A DNA stretch of 64,000 nucleotides, taken from Tenrec ecaudatus (taxonomy: Eukaryota > Chordata > Mammalia > Afrosoricida > Tenrecidae). The notes below the pieces were generated by a model. That model was not told where the DNA came from. It saw nothing but the letters and a program-made list of their open reading frames with translations, and made no database searches. The stretch covers positions 128,720,758-128,784,757 of the forward strand of contig NC_134536.1 in NCBI RefSeq assembly GCF_050624435.1, given 5' to 3'. The stretch's first letter is position 1, and every line of letters begins with the position of its first letter. Of this stretch, positions 1-25,384 are shown in pieces. The translations under genes were made by a program, and so were the position numbers.

Positions 1-13789
<13,789 letters not shown>

Positions 13790-14040
13790 CTGCTCTGTGC
13801 CCGCTGCGGCTGCGGCTGCGGCGGCAGCGGCTCGGGGCGGCGCATCCCCCGGGGCGGGGCGGGGGCGGGGGCGGCTCAGTGCGGCGCGGGGCGGTCCGCT
13901 CCTTCCGGCGGCGGCGACGGCGGCGGCCTCCCCACCGGGACCATCCCGGCCCGGCCCGGCCCGGCCCCGATCCTCCTCGGGCGACGGCGGCGGCGGCGGC
14001 GGCGGCGGCAGAGCGGGGAGCTGCCCACAATGCACTGCGC
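13790..14040 (-). other. TTBK1: TTBK1 non-coding first exon and core promoter region
   Basis: A very GC/CpG-rich block with a strong donor on the minus strand (CAG|GTGAGG; exon edge at 13790). Splicing from here to the acceptor at 11041 would put the coding ATG in the second exon. It contains a GCC repeat (GGC on the plus strand) at about 13981-14010 and GC boxes. The upstream edge is a guess because no TATA box or initiator is evident. Confidence 0.6.
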
Positions 14041-14057
14041 CGCCAGCATCAGCACCA

Positions 14058-14120
14058 GCCCTGACATCACCGCCCCACCGCCGGGCTCTGATATCACCGC
14101 CCCTTCTCTGACATCACACT
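14058..14120. promoter_or_regulatory. Three CTGAYATCAC repeats upstream of TTBK1
   Basis: CTGACATCAC at 14061-14070 and 14108-14117 and CTGATATCAC at 14088-14097. Two of them continue as CGCCCC. TGACATCA resembles a weak CRE/ATF half-palindrome. They lie just upstream of the inferred TTBK1 first exon. Function is inferred from position. Confidence 0.4.
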
Positions 14121-14984
14121 CCACCTTGCCCCTCTCTCACCGGGGATGGCCCTACCAGCCTTGGGACTTTCTCTGAGATGGTTCCGTCTAGGTTCTCAGG
14201 TTCTCCTCATTGCCATTCGCCTAATCCCATCTCCCCCGCAGGGCCCCATCCCCTTTACCTGGGTGACTCTCCGCCTCACCTGTCTCCATCACCCTTTGCC
14301 TTTCCCACTGCCTGCATGTCCCTGTTACTCCTCACCTGTCCCGACGAGCCTCACCTGACTCCTCCACTCCACCTGCCGCCATATGGCCACATCACTTTCC
14401 TCTAAGCCCGCTTTGTCACACCTGCCCCCTACCCTTCAAATATCCCAGAGCTGCATTAACCCAGCCCTGCACTTGTACCCACCATCGCCCTTAACAGCCA
14501 CCCCTCCATCTATATGGCTCCCTTCCTGGCTCAGTCTGTCTCCTGTGACTTTTCCACTCCCATCTGTTGACAAACGCTGTCAGTGTTTCTTACTGCGTAC
14601 CAAATACGATGTACATTTAGTGTCCTGTGACATTAAAAATGCTTCTCAACAGAGACCCACAGAGGCTACTGCCCTCCTGGTGACAGATTGGATTACTCAG
14701 TGCTCCCTGAACATACTCTGCACTTTGTCTCGCCCCGGGCCTTCCATCCATCCTTCACACCTTCAACAAGCGCACACTGGGCGCCTTCGACAGCGGCAAC
14801 AACAGGGCAGCTACGCCCACCAACCAGACAACTCTTCCGACTTCACACCTTCACCCCACCCAACAACCCTGCGATGGAGCCCTCTGGACAACCACAGGGG
14901 CACCCTGCACCGCCTTCACTACGGTGGTCGCTTTAAGCCATTGTGGCGATCACCATGTCACTCCTCCTCCTTGACCACCTTCTG

Positions 14985-15112
14985 CTTCACCAAGCATGGG
15001 AGGAAGTCAGGGCTTTCTACTCCTCTAAAGAGTGACAGTCTTGGAAACCCACAGGGGGCAGTTCTGCCCTGTCCCAAAGGGCCACCGTGATCGATGGCAG
15101 AGAGTTTGTGTT
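14985..15112 (+). repeat. AfroSINE fragment (3' half)
   Basis: Sense 3' portion: GGGCTTTCTACTCCTCTAAA, TTGGAAACCCACAGGGGGC, then AGTTCTGCCCTGTCCC. The head is not clear. Confidence 0.7.
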
Positions 15113-15904
15113 TTCCTGCCAAGCATGATGGCTTTCTCCCAGTCGCTGGTCTCTTGCTAACATGCCTAAACCACGCGAGGTAAACTCTCACCATCCTTCT
15201 TTCTTTTATTTTTTTTTAACTTCTCAAATTTAATCTTGCAGGAAAACATTCAGTTCATTGCAACGGAGAATAGAAATGTACAGAGACAACTTAGAAAGTT
15301 GTCTTAGATTAGCAGTATGACAATAGAGAAAAGCAAAAGATAAATATAATTGTAAAAAGGATCATGACTCGGTTAGTGCAGAAATCAATAGTGATGTTTA
15401 CTGATATTTGTGACGTTTGGGATTACTTCTGAAGAACACAGGAGGATTTCAGAAGAAAAACCACCCTTTCAGTTAGGGCGAAATATGAGTCGAAGTACGA
15501 AGTGCCCCTTCAAATGGAAGCATTGAAGAACAAGTGGGTGATTCTCCGGGTTTTGTTTTTCTTCGCCATTCCATGCTGTCTTGAAGTTAGCGGAGCAACA
15601 CGTAACCACTACGCCATCAGGACACCTGCGCTCTGCCTTCGGGGAGTCCCTACATGTTAGTGGAGTTGATGGCGGCGGGATTTGGCTCAGGATTTGTGGG
15701 AGAAACGTCTGAATTCGGGCGGGGACCAGAAACGAAGCCCACGCGTAGTGGAAGGGTGCGGAGGGTGCGAGACCGGCGGGGAAACCATCCTTATTTCTAA
15801 GGGCATCCTGGGTACACTCTGCCCAGTCGGATGTATTTAAATTCCAGCAGTCCATGGTGCGTTCAATATTTTTCACCAGCACCATCATGGAGATTCCTCT
15901 GTGG

Positions 15905-16200
15905 TCTTCTTATTCCGTGTCCAACTTTCACATGCATGTGCAGTGATTGAGAGTATCATGGCTCCGGTCAGGCACAACGCTGCCCTCCAAGTGACGTGCT
16001 TGCTCGTCAGAACTTTAGTGAGAGCTTGGTGCGGCAGAATTGCCCGTTGAAATCTGTCACTGCATCTCCTGGCTGCTGTGCCCACGGGCGCTGAATGTGC
16101 ATCCCAGCAAAATAAAGTCCTGACCACTTCAGTCTTTACCCCGTTTATCACGGTGCTGTCTGAGGACTCCATTGTAAGGATTTTCATTTTCTTCACACTG
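15905..16200 (-). mobile_element. BovB/RTE-type LINE fragment (reverse transcriptase C-terminal part)
   Basis: On the minus strand the frame reads MKKMKILTMESSD, then KVLTSKHVTWRAALCLTGAM, then ACESWTRNKK. This is the relic of the RTE 3' coding region (K-x-K-I-L-T, LTxAM, xCESWT pattern). It is degenerate and not functional. Confidence 0.75.
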
Positions 16201-17619
16201 AGGTGTGATCCAAACAGCCAGCAAGTGGTCTTTAGTCTGCAAGGGCCGTCATGGGAGGCTTCCCAGGGGGAGTCACAGTGAAAGGGACTTCCAGGTCAAA
16301 GGTGTGCAGGTGCGTGCCTGTGGCAGGTCTGTGTGCTGTGCTAAGAAGATGAGATTTTATCCATTTGGTTTTCAGAAGTATGGTGGATACTGTGATAAGC
16401 TTCCCAGATACCCTTTCAGAATCTAGGCACTCCTTCCCCCAGGTGTCTCTTCTCTGGGAATTGCCCTTCACCAAGGAAGCTGCTCAGCCAAGATCATGCT
16501 CCCATCCTGGGGCATCCCACAGCCTATCACTGATCAGCCTGTGAAGATAAATGTCTGACACCCACCCCCCCAAGCCCCCACTTGGGACAGCTCTGAAAAG
16601 ACATCTCACATTCGGAACCTCTATAGCACGGTGAGTTTGAGGGTTCGCTTGAGACTACTTCAAAGCTCAACTTTCCCCTCTGCCCTGTTCTGTCTTCTTC
16701 ATTTCTCCTCAGAGGTGGTCCCTGGGCACTTCCCAATAAATCTGCCGCAGGATGATTTCTGTCTCAGAGTTTGTGTCCAGGGAGGCCTGACCTTGAGAAA
16801 GGGGACACACCGAAGGATTCTGAGTAGGGGCTGCTCTGGACATTGGATTGGAAATCTAGGCTAACAGGGTTCTTCAGCATCAGAGGGATGTTGCTCCACC
16901 GTCTCCCAGTTTGAATGGTTTCTGATGCGGTGTCTGCAGCGGCTCTTGTTCCTCCATGTAGCATGCCCGCGGTGCCCGGAGGGATGGGTGAGGGTGCGAG
17001 GCAGCTAAACCCCCCAGGCTCATGACCACAGGTCTGGAAAGCCGACTCTGGTGCGGACAGACTCTCACGGTGATGAGATATACATAAATCTTTATGTACA
17101 TTCTCATGATTGGACACAGTCCCTCCAATGACCCCCATCAAAGAACTGTCATAGAGGAGCTACCATATAAGATGAATCATGTCTGCGTCTGGCTCCTTCA
17201 CAAGGCCTAAAGGTTCTCTGTAGATCAAAGCAATCAGGTTCTATGGCCAACCCATCATAAATGTAGCAGCCCCCTGGGGAGGGCTTGCGGGGGAGGGGTT
17301 GAGGTCAACTAGGTCAAGACACTGACTCATCTTATTGCTTATTATTATGTTACCTGCTTATAATACTACCTGTTGGTATGTCTGATGCTAGCTGTATGAC
17401 GGGCATACCTCATGAAAGATCTGTGAGCCCCACTATACAGACCCAATGGAAAATACATGATCTCTCAGTCTGGACATGGGGCGAGGAGCCCCTGTGCCCC
17501 TCTGTCTGTCTTTAATATTTTCCACAATCTCAACGTCGCTCCAGAGGACCCATTCGAGTGTTGGGGACCCCCTTCACCCAGACAATGTGCCCTTTTACTC
17601 CTCTGACTACTCTGAAGAT

Positions 17620-17830
17620 TTCTCCTAATCAATGGTTTTAAGCTTTTCAATTATGATGTGTCTTGGGATTATTTTATTCATGTTTCTTGTGCTTGGGTCG
17701 ATCGAGCTGCTTTGTATCTGTGGCTTTATGGCTTGCATCAAATTTGGAAAAATACTGGCTAATGTTTTTTGGCTCAAATACATTTCTAATTTTTTGCCTC
17801 TTGTGACTCCCTTTCAGTGATGACCTGGGA
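17620..17830 (-). mobile_element. Old L1-type fragment, antisense (part 1)
   Basis: T-rich sequence with ATCAAATTTGGAAAAATAC and ATTATGATGTGTCTTGGG, typical of antisense old L1 tails in mammals. It continues at 18395-18780 after a younger LINE 3' end. The family call is from memory. Confidence 0.45.
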
Positions 17831-18044
17831 TCCTGCCCTCAGGTCTCCGGTGCCTCCCGACTGCTGTCCCCATGTCTTCCTCACTGTCCTTCATTAGTGT
17901 CTCTTCCTGTGTATGAAGGCTATTTGTTTGTTTGTTTGCAACCGTCTGCTGTTAGTTCCATCCAGTGTGATTGACATCACCAGACATTTGATCTGGACCT
18001 TTTATTTTTTTTGGGGGGGTTTTCCAAAACTGTAACTGTTTTTA

Positions 18045-18390
18045 AAACTAATTAATTAATTAACTTATTTGATCATTTTATTAGGGGGTCATACAACTCT
18101 CATCACAATCCATACATACATCAGTTGTGTAAAGCACATCTGTACATTCGTTACCCTCATCATTCTCAAAACATTTGCTCTCTACCTAAGCCCTTGGCAT
18201 CAGCTTCTCATTTTTTCCCCTCCCTCCCCGCTCCCTCCTCCCTCATGAGCCCTTGATAATTTATAAATGATTATTTTGTCATATCTTGCCCTGTCTGAAG
18301 TCTCTCTTCAACCACTTTTCTGTTGTCCGTCCCCAGGGAGGAGGTCACATGTAGATCCTTGTAATCCGTTCCCCAATCTGGACCTTTTAA
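18045..18390 (-). mobile_element. Afrotherian LINE 3' end, antisense
   Basis: Reverse complement of the AATAAAATGATTT-ended family: ATCATTTTATTAGGGGGTCA, CCTCATCATTCTCAAAAC, CCTTGGCATCAGCTTCTCA. It interrupts the older L1-type sequence on either side. Confidence 0.8.
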
Positions 18391-18394
18391 ACAG

Positions 18395-18537
18395 CTTCCA
18401 TCTCACGCCTTTGTATGTTCAGATTTCCTCTAGCCTCACAAACCTGTGCAATAATAACTGCTTTAAAGTCTTTGTCTATTAATTTTACAATCAAAATAAT
18501 TTCTGGATTGTGTGCAAATGATTTGCCTCCATATTAC

Positions 18538-18579
<42 letters not shown>

Positions 18580-18780
18580 TTTTTCCTAATTCTTTCCAGG
18601 CCTGGCGATTTGGGATTGGATATCAAAGACCATAAATTTTATCTTGCTGTGAGTGCTGGATATTTCTGTGCTTCTGTAGATTTTCTTGAGCTTCGGTCCA
18701 AGATGCAGTTTGTTGATTTATAAAGAGCTTTAGCCTCTCAAGAACTGCTTTTCAAGCTTTGTTGCGTAGGATCTGAGGAG
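18395..18780 (-). mobile_element. Old L1-type fragment, antisense (part 2), with (TC)n
   Basis: GTCTTTGTCTATTAATTTTA and TGTGAGTGCTGGATATTTC match a common old L1 antisense tail. A CT dinucleotide array sits at about 18541-18580. Confidence 0.45.
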
Positions 18781-19099
18781 CATCGGTGGGTGGTGGGCTA
18801 ATGGTAGCCCTTTGCCAAGGGAAAACCGTTCTCCACACTTACCCATGAAGCCATCGAGTCCAGGAACCCACGTGTGTCTGACAAAACCGTACAGAAACAC
18901 AGCCAATGTCTCTGGTCCTTCTTGGCCTTGACCATGGAAGCCAGCACAGTGATTACAAGGAAGAGAGGATTCTTCGTTGCTGTTGTTATTTTGTCATTGG
19001 CTTTTTGTTGTTGTTACTGATGTTTTGTTTTCTTTTGTTGCTTGGGTTTGCTCTGTTGTTTTTGTGCATGTTATTATCTCTGCAGGTCTGTCTAAATAA

Positions 19100-20462
19100 G
19101 ATAGGCTGGATGAACAATCTGGAGGAGAAAACAATGGGACCGACAGTTCCTGGGGGACATGGGAGAGGGGTAGGTGGGGGGAAAGGAAGTGGTGTGAACA
19201 AACCCAGGGACAAGGGAACAACAAGTGATCCAAATTGGTGGTGAGGTGGGTGTGGGAGGCCTGGTAGGGCATGATCAAGGGTAATGTAATGAAGAGGAAT
19301 TACTGAAACCCAAATGAAGACTGAGCATGATAGTGGGACAAGAGGAAAGTTAAAGGAAATAGAGGAAAGCTCTCGGAGGCAAAGGGCATTTAAAGAGGTC
19401 TAAATAAAGGCATGTACATATGTAAGTATATTTATATATGATGATGGGGAAATAGATCTATGTGCATATATTTATAGGTTTAGTATTAAGGTTGCAGAAG
19501 GACATAGGGCCTCCACTCAAGTACTCCCTCAATGAAAGAATACTTTGTTCTATTAAACTGGCATTCCATGATACTCACCTTCCCAACACAATTGCTGAAG
19601 ACAAAGCGGGTGCATAAGCAAATGTGGTGAAGAAAGCTGATAGTGTCCAGCTATCAAAAGATATGGCATCTAGGGTCTTAAAAACTTGAAGGTAAATAAG
19701 TGGCCATCTAGCTGAGAAGCAATAAAGCCCACATGGAAGAAGCACACCAGCCTGTGTGATCACGAAGTGCCGAAGGGATCAGTTATTGGGCATCAAAAAA
19801 CAAAAAATCATATCATTGTGAATGAGAGGGAGAGCAGAGTGGGGACCCAAGACCCATTTGTAGGCAACTGGACATTCCCTTACAGAAGGGTTGCAGGGAG
19901 CAGATAAGCCAGTCAGGGTAGAGTGTAGCAACGATGAAACATACAACTTTCCTCTAGTTCCTAAATGCTTCCTCCCCGCCCCCCCCCCCAACTATCATGA
20001 TCCCAATTCCACCTTAAAACTCTGGCTAGACCAGAGGATGTACACTGGTACAGATAGGAACTGGAAACACAGGGAATCCAGGACAGATGATCCCTTCAGG
20101 ACCAGTGGTGAGAGGTGGAGGGAGAGTGGGGTGGGGTGGAAAGGGGGAACCAATTACAAGGATCTGTATATAACCTCCTCCCTGGAGGACAGATAACAGA
20201 AAAGTGGGTGAAGGGAGACGTCGGATGGTGTAGGCTATGACAAAATAATAATAAGTCTTAAATTATCAAGGGTTCATGAGAGAGGGGGGAGAGGGGAGGG
20301 AGGGGAAAATGAGGAGCTGATACCAAGGGCTCAAGTAGAAAGCAAGTGTTTTGAGGATGATGAGGGCAACAAATGTACAAATGTGCTTGACACAGTGGAT
20401 GGACGGATGGATTGTGATAAGAGCTGTGTGAACCCCAATAAAATGATTTAAAAAAACAAACA
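19100..20462 (+). mobile_element. LINE 3' region, about 1.3 kb copy
   Basis: Long sense copy. Its sequence from about 19320 is shared with 43150-44215 (for example GCAAAGGGCATTTAAAGAGG, ACACCAGCCTGTGTGATCAC, GTACACTGGTACAGATAGG). It ends AACCCCAATAAAATGATTTA and an A-run. No ORF2 protein is visible, so it is mainly 3' UTR. Confidence 0.75.
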
Positions 20463-20852
20463 AGGAAGGGAGGACACCGTGTTTGGGGCTGAAGCACATG
20501 GAAGCTGCAGATCTCGTTGTTGGCATCCCCAGTGGCACACCAGTGCTTGTCCTAGAATAATGTGTTTGTCTGCAATGAGGCTTTGTTTGACAACCAGTAC
20601 GGTTACTTTTGCACTGCTTCCCCTCACGAATGAATGAAGCTAGGCACTGAGCACCAACGGTTGCTACCGTCAAAGGAGAGAGACATCCAGGCACTAAGTG
20701 CCCATGATAGAAATACACGCCACTGCCTCTGAAGTAGTCCCTCTCACACACACCCCACCCAAAAAAAGTATTTGATCAAGCCTCTAGGCTCACATCCAAA
20801 CGACTGGAGACACAGGGACAGAGTGACATGACAAGGACCCCAGGGGTACTAC

Positions 20853-21115
20853 CAGCCAAGCCCCGACTGCAGGAAACACTGCGGGGACGAATTACTCAGA
20901 GAGGGGATTCAAACAGATACCTGTTAGGAGTGCCCATTTCAGCCTTATGCACAATAAGTTAACGAAATATGATATACCTGTCCATTGGAGCATGACGCAG
21001 CCACACAGAAAAGGAGTGGCATTCTTCTACATGCTCTATATTACATGGATGAATATGGAAACTATGATGCGAAGTGAAAAAAGACAAATATGACATGCTT
21101 CCATTTACACGAAGC
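20853..21115 (+). mobile_element. Old L1-type 3' UTR
   Basis: GAGCATGACGCAGCCACACA and TACATGGATGAATATGG match the conserved L1 3' UTR string (GCAGCCAxAAAAA...ACATGGATGAA). Its first 110 bases recur at 23340-23455. Confidence 0.6.
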
Positions 21116-21117
21116 AG

Positions 21118-21262
21118 GCAGCCCTGGCGATGCTGTCCCCCACCAGCGGCTCCAAGGGAGAGAGATGGGGTTGTCCACGCCCATCAAGAGTGGCATTCTT
21201 GGAAACCCTGAGGAGGATCACTCTGGGTTGGAATTGACCCACTGGCAATAGGTTTGGTTTGG
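21118..21262 (+). repeat. AfroSINE fragment
   Basis: Sense copy lacking most of the head: CCACCAGCGGCTCCAAGG, then TTGGAAACCCTGAGGAGG, then GGTTTGGTTTGGT. Confidence 0.65.
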
Positions 21263-22194
21263 TCTGTGAAATAAATACCAAGACTCTGTGGAGACGAGAG
21301 CTTACCAGACCGGGGGAGTGGGGCAGTGTTGCCGCGGGGGCACCGAGTGTCTGTTTGAACCGATGCAACGTCTCAGAAACAGGCGTGGCGATAGCTGTGG
21401 TAGAGCATGGTGCAGGAGCCCCACCGAGTCTCTCACTGGATAGATACATGGCTACAGTGGCAAGCGTTATGTATGTCCTGAGGAAGCAAGCTTGGTCGTA
21501 ACCTGACGTGCTTGATTGTGGATGATGGGTTGGGGAATAGTATACTATTTTTGATTTGGGGAAACTAGTTTTATCGAGTTCTAATTTCCATGCCAGTAAA
21601 ATGTGTCAGGTTGCTAAGGGTGGAAAACCCTATAGCGCTGGGCAGCCCCCATGACAAGCCCCGGTCTGAGCATCTCCATCGGCCCCCAAGGCCCCTGCTT
21701 GCAGCCCTAGTCGGGGGCCAGGCAACCACTGCCCCGCTGTCGCTGCTGTGTCTTTTCCGGGCAGTTCATTTGAAGATGTGACGTCATGTCGCATGGGGTC
21801 CTCTGCTAAGTTCTCCACTGTTGCAGGGTCTGGGGGCTTCCATAAAAAGGGACTTTGGCTCTGATCGATGGCTCACCTTGTGTAGCACTTGTGTTTTGCC
21901 AGGGACTCTCGGGTAGCTGGTGTGCCAGGTGGCGCAGACCATTAAGCACTGGACTGCTAGCTGAAAGAAACATGGCTTTGGGAACCAACCCAGAAGCTCC
22001 CGGCAGAAGAGAAGCCCGGAGAGGTGCTTCCCAAAGTCGCTCGGAAAACCTAATGGCACGTAGGCCTTCTCGGCCCGGGGGTTCCCAGCATGAGTTGGGA
22101 TCTCTGTGATGGAGACTGCTCTAGATTGTGTCCACCGACCTTTACCTCATTTGCCTTATCCTCAAGCCAAGCCAATGAGACCCAATAGTATTTC

Positions 22195-22300
22195 TCACCA
22201 ATTTTACAGATGAGGAAACTGAGTCTCCGAGGGGCTAAAGGACTTGACCAAGGCGGCAGGCTGGATTCTAGCCTCTGGACATCTGCTATTTCCCCCCTCA
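22195..22300 (+). repeat. MIR SINE fragment
   Basis: TTTTACAGATGAGGAAACTG followed by a GGGGCTAAAGGACTTGACC-like segment, the diagnostic MIR core. Confidence 0.7.
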
Positions 22301-22604
22301 TATGCCCCTCTCCAGTACCCAGTGCCCTCCTTCCTCTGGCCCATCACATGGTGCCCTGCTGGCCTGGGCCTCTCTGCTTGGGATTTGAAGGCCTGAGCTG
22401 ACAGTCAATCCTGGCTCTGCACATCACCTACTGGCAAGGGGCAGGGGGTGGGGGTCCCCATGTGGAAAAGAAACAAAATATTCCTTCTACTTTTTATCGT
22501 CTTCTGCTACCTAAAGGGAAAATGATGCCGCCACTTCAGAGGCGTGAGACCCGAGGGCAGGGAGTTGGTTTCTCATACCTTAAGGACACAGAGGCAGCAG
22601 CAAA

Positions 22605-22693
22605 ACAGTGTGTGGAATTGATGTATGTATATGTATGAACTGTGATAAGAATTGTATGAGCCCCTAATAAATTGTTAAAATTTAAAAAAAAAC
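22605..22693 (+). mobile_element. Short LINE 3' end
   Basis: GATAAGAATTGTATGAGCCC, then CTAATAAATTGTTAAAA and an A-run. It carries only the last ~90 bases of the family. Confidence 0.7.
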
Positions 22694-22879
22694 AGTGTGT
22701 GGGTGGGTGTACTTACCTGGGTGTGCGGGCACTCTGCACAGCTGCGCACATCGTCGCCCCACTTCATGTACACATGGCTGGGCCGACGTCTTTCTGTAGC
22801 TTACGCTAATAACACACTTCCTCTTACATCGACTCTGTGATGCCACTGCTTGGTATTTCAAATTCCTGTTCTGAACAAG

Positions 22880-23010
22880 AGGCGGCCTGGTGGTGCAGTG
22901 GGTTACAAGTTGGGCTTCTAACTACCAGGTCAGCGGTTCAAAACTACCAGCCAGCCTGGAGAAGAAAGGTGAGGCTTCTGATTCCCATAAAGAGGTACAG
23001 TCATGTGTAC
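22880..23010 (+). repeat. AfroSINE
   Basis: Sense head GCGGCCTGGTGGTGCAGTGG, GGTCAGCGGTTCAAAACTAC, then CCCATAAAGAGGTACAGTC. It lies just upstream of an RTE LINE relic. Confidence 0.8.
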
Positions 23011-23299
23011 ACTATGTGACAATGAAACCAGGGCGGGGGAGTGATTGTCTTGTGAACCCGCAGGACCAGTGCTGCCCCTTCCTCCATGGTCCCCACGAGT
23101 CAGGAAGCGAGTTTGGTTTTGCAGTGGCACAGAGGCAGGGAGCTTGGACAAGGGGTTTCATTGCTGACACGAGGTGGCCCTGGACTGAAAGCAGAAAATA
23201 CCAGGAAGATGCTTACATGCGTTGCATGGAATCAAGGGGAGGGGGAAGCACTTGCTTGCATAATCACAATGAACTGTGGTTCACATTGGGAAGAATGGG

Positions 23300-24225
23300 G
23301 ATCCCAGAGCACCTCATTGTGCCCAAGCGGAACCTACACACAAACACACAACCAGCAAAGCCCAGACTACAAGAAACACTGAGGGGGACAAATGACTGAG
23401 GGGGGATTCAAACAGATACCTGTAATGAGTGCACATTTCAGCCTTATGCACGTAAAGGTGTGTGTCAGGGTCGTATTCTTCTGCCACACTTACACAATCT
23501 GCTTGCTGAGTCAATCATCCAAGAAGCCAGATTCAATGAAGATGCTCAAGGCATCAGGATAGCAGGAGGGCTCTTTAACAACCTGGAACGTGCAGGGGAC
23601 CCAACCTATCTTGCCGACAGTGAAGAGGACTTGAAACACCAGGGGCAAAGAGCGCAGACGGCAGCCTTCCTTCAGTGTGGACGACACCTCCGCATAAAGA
23701 AAGCAAAGATCCCCAAGAGGGCCAGTTCACAGCACCCTGTGAGACACAGACAAGATTACAGCTGGCCATGAGTTCACTTCTCTCCACAATCAACACCAAT
23801 GGGGCGGCGGCCAAATCAAACGGGCTGGGTAAATCTGCTGCAAAAGATCTCTTTAAATGGTCAAGCAGCAAAGACGTCACTTTGAGGACCAAGGTGCTCC
23901 TGACCCAAACCAGGCTCTTCTCGGTCCCCTCAGATGCAGGTGAAAGCCGGAAGAGGAATTGATGCCTTTGAATTAGGACAAGCAAATCTATCTCGAAAGA
24001 CATGCAGCCAGACTAATCCTTAGAAGTGAGGATGGAGAGAACTTGTCTTGGGCACATGTTCAGGAGGACACCACGTTTGGAAGAGGGTCAATGAAAAAGA
24101 GAGACTCCCAGTGAGCTGGATTGAAACAGTGCCCGTAACCCTGGGCTCATGCTCAGCAGGGATGGTGAGGGCGCAGGACCGGGCCGTGTTCTGTCTGTGA
24201 CACACGGAACGGCGCCTGGCCACAC
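23300..24225 (+). mobile_element. BovB/RTE-type LINE relic (reverse transcriptase), interrupted
   Basis: Before the break: GAGCACCTCATTGTGCCC. After it, at 23456, the frame reads CQGRILLPHLHNLLAESI, GIRIAGGLFNNLERAGDPTY and ADSEEDLKHQ. These correspond to the RTE QGCILSPxLFNL and the degraded active-site YADDT (here RAGDPTY). Further relics (GGGTAAATCTGCTGCAAAAG, GATGGTGAGGGCGCAGGACC) reach about 24225. A ~118-bp foreign stretch sits at 23338-23455. The element is dead: frameshifts, and the catalytic DD is lost. Confidence 0.85.
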
Positions 24226-24309
24226 TGCTCCTGTCAGTTCATGAAAGGGCTGCCCTCAAATAGGTTGTGAGCTGTTGTTGATTCTGCCAACTACACCATC
24301 CCATTTAAT

Positions 24310-24420
24310 CCATTTACTCATTCAACAGATATTTGGACATCCATGCCCTCCTGGGAACTTACACTCTAGTGGGTGCAGAAAGACAGACAACAAAACCAGT
24401 AATAGGGCACATGAGAAATG
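24310..24420 (+). repeat. L2-type fragment
   Basis: TTACTCATTCAACAGATATT and CTTACACTCTAGTGGGTGC match the ancient L2 3' region. Confidence 0.55.
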
Positions 24421-24439
24421 GGCAAGCCAGCCAGCAAAG

Positions 24440-24892
24440 GGAATGGGACGCCAGCGGTCGAGTTTAGCCTGTCAGTCAGGTCACAGACTGATGAGGTCTC
24501 ATGTGGGCGTGGCCTTCTCATGAGACCTCTGGGAACCCTCTCTCTAGATTTTGCCATGAGAAGAGGCGGGCCACGCTCTCTGCTCCACTTTCCTGTCGAC
24601 AAGCAAGGGGGAGCCACGCTGACGGCAGCCAGAGCCCTGGAGATGTGTCCACTGTCATTGGATCCACAGGACTTTCCACCCAGCATTTGGCATAATTGAA
24701 CGTGCTATGTGAGTCTGAAGAGAAATTCATGGGCTAATATTCGACATGTGGGCTAATATCAAACTTATGGACTTCAGCTGGACTGGGCTGGGATGTTTTA
24801 TTGATGCATAATTACTACTTGATATAAAGTTCTCTCTTACACATATGAGTGTCAATGAATGTTTCTCTAGTCAGCCCGGCCTAACACAGTCC
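24440..24892 (+). repeat. Unclassified interspersed repeat, copy A
   Basis: Shares its order of motifs with 49000-49465: TAGCCTGTCAGTCAGG, GTGAGTCTGAAGAGAAATTC, GGGCTAATAT, CTGGACTGGGCTGGGATGTT, TTACACATATGAGTGTC and a TTTCTCTAG-type end. I cannot name the family. It has no visible coding capacity. Confidence 0.6.
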
Positions 24893-25254
24893 AGGAAAGC
24901 AACATACACATCAAGACTTGAGGTCCGTAAGGGAGTGTACCAAGATGCTTTCTGGGAGCCCAGAATCCAGGCAGAGGGGACTTGAGGCAAGAGCATGGCA
25001 GGTGTGTTTGAGAGAGAGCCAGGAAGCCTGTGTGGATGGAGAGGAAGGAGGAAGAGGAGGTGGGATAGGAGAGGCACCAGGTATATAGGGCCTAGTGGGA
25101 CTTTTGATTTGTATCCAAAGTGGGATGGGAGGCACTAAAGGATGCTGAGCTGGAGGGTGATGCCCCAAGTGTTGCTGGGGTCCCTCCAGCTGCTGAGTGA
25201 GATGTACCTGAGTGGGGAATTGGGGAAGAAGCCCTAGCGGTGCCATGGTTAGTT

Positions 25255-25375
25255 AGTGCTCAGCTGCTAAGGGAGTGGTCTCTGGCCAACCCAGCAGCCT
25301 CTTTGTGGGAGAAAGGAGGGGCAGTGTCCTGCTGTTAAGGACCCTCAAACGGACCCCATAGCAACCCCGAAATCG
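25255..25375 (+). repeat. AfroSINE remnant
   Basis: Degenerate sense copy with CAGCTGCTAAGGGAGTGG and CCCATAGCAACCCCGAAATC. Confidence 0.4.
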
Positions 25376-25384
25376 CCGGGGACG

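Noticed and set aside
22880-23010. tRNA genes at the tRNA-like heads of AfroSINEs
   Set aside because: The heads carry box A/B-like sequence but do not fold as intact tRNAs and are joined to SINE bodies.
23460-24003. A functional reverse transcriptase gene
   Set aside because: The catalytic YADD motif is lost (RAGDPTY) and the frame is broken; it is an RTE LINE relic.
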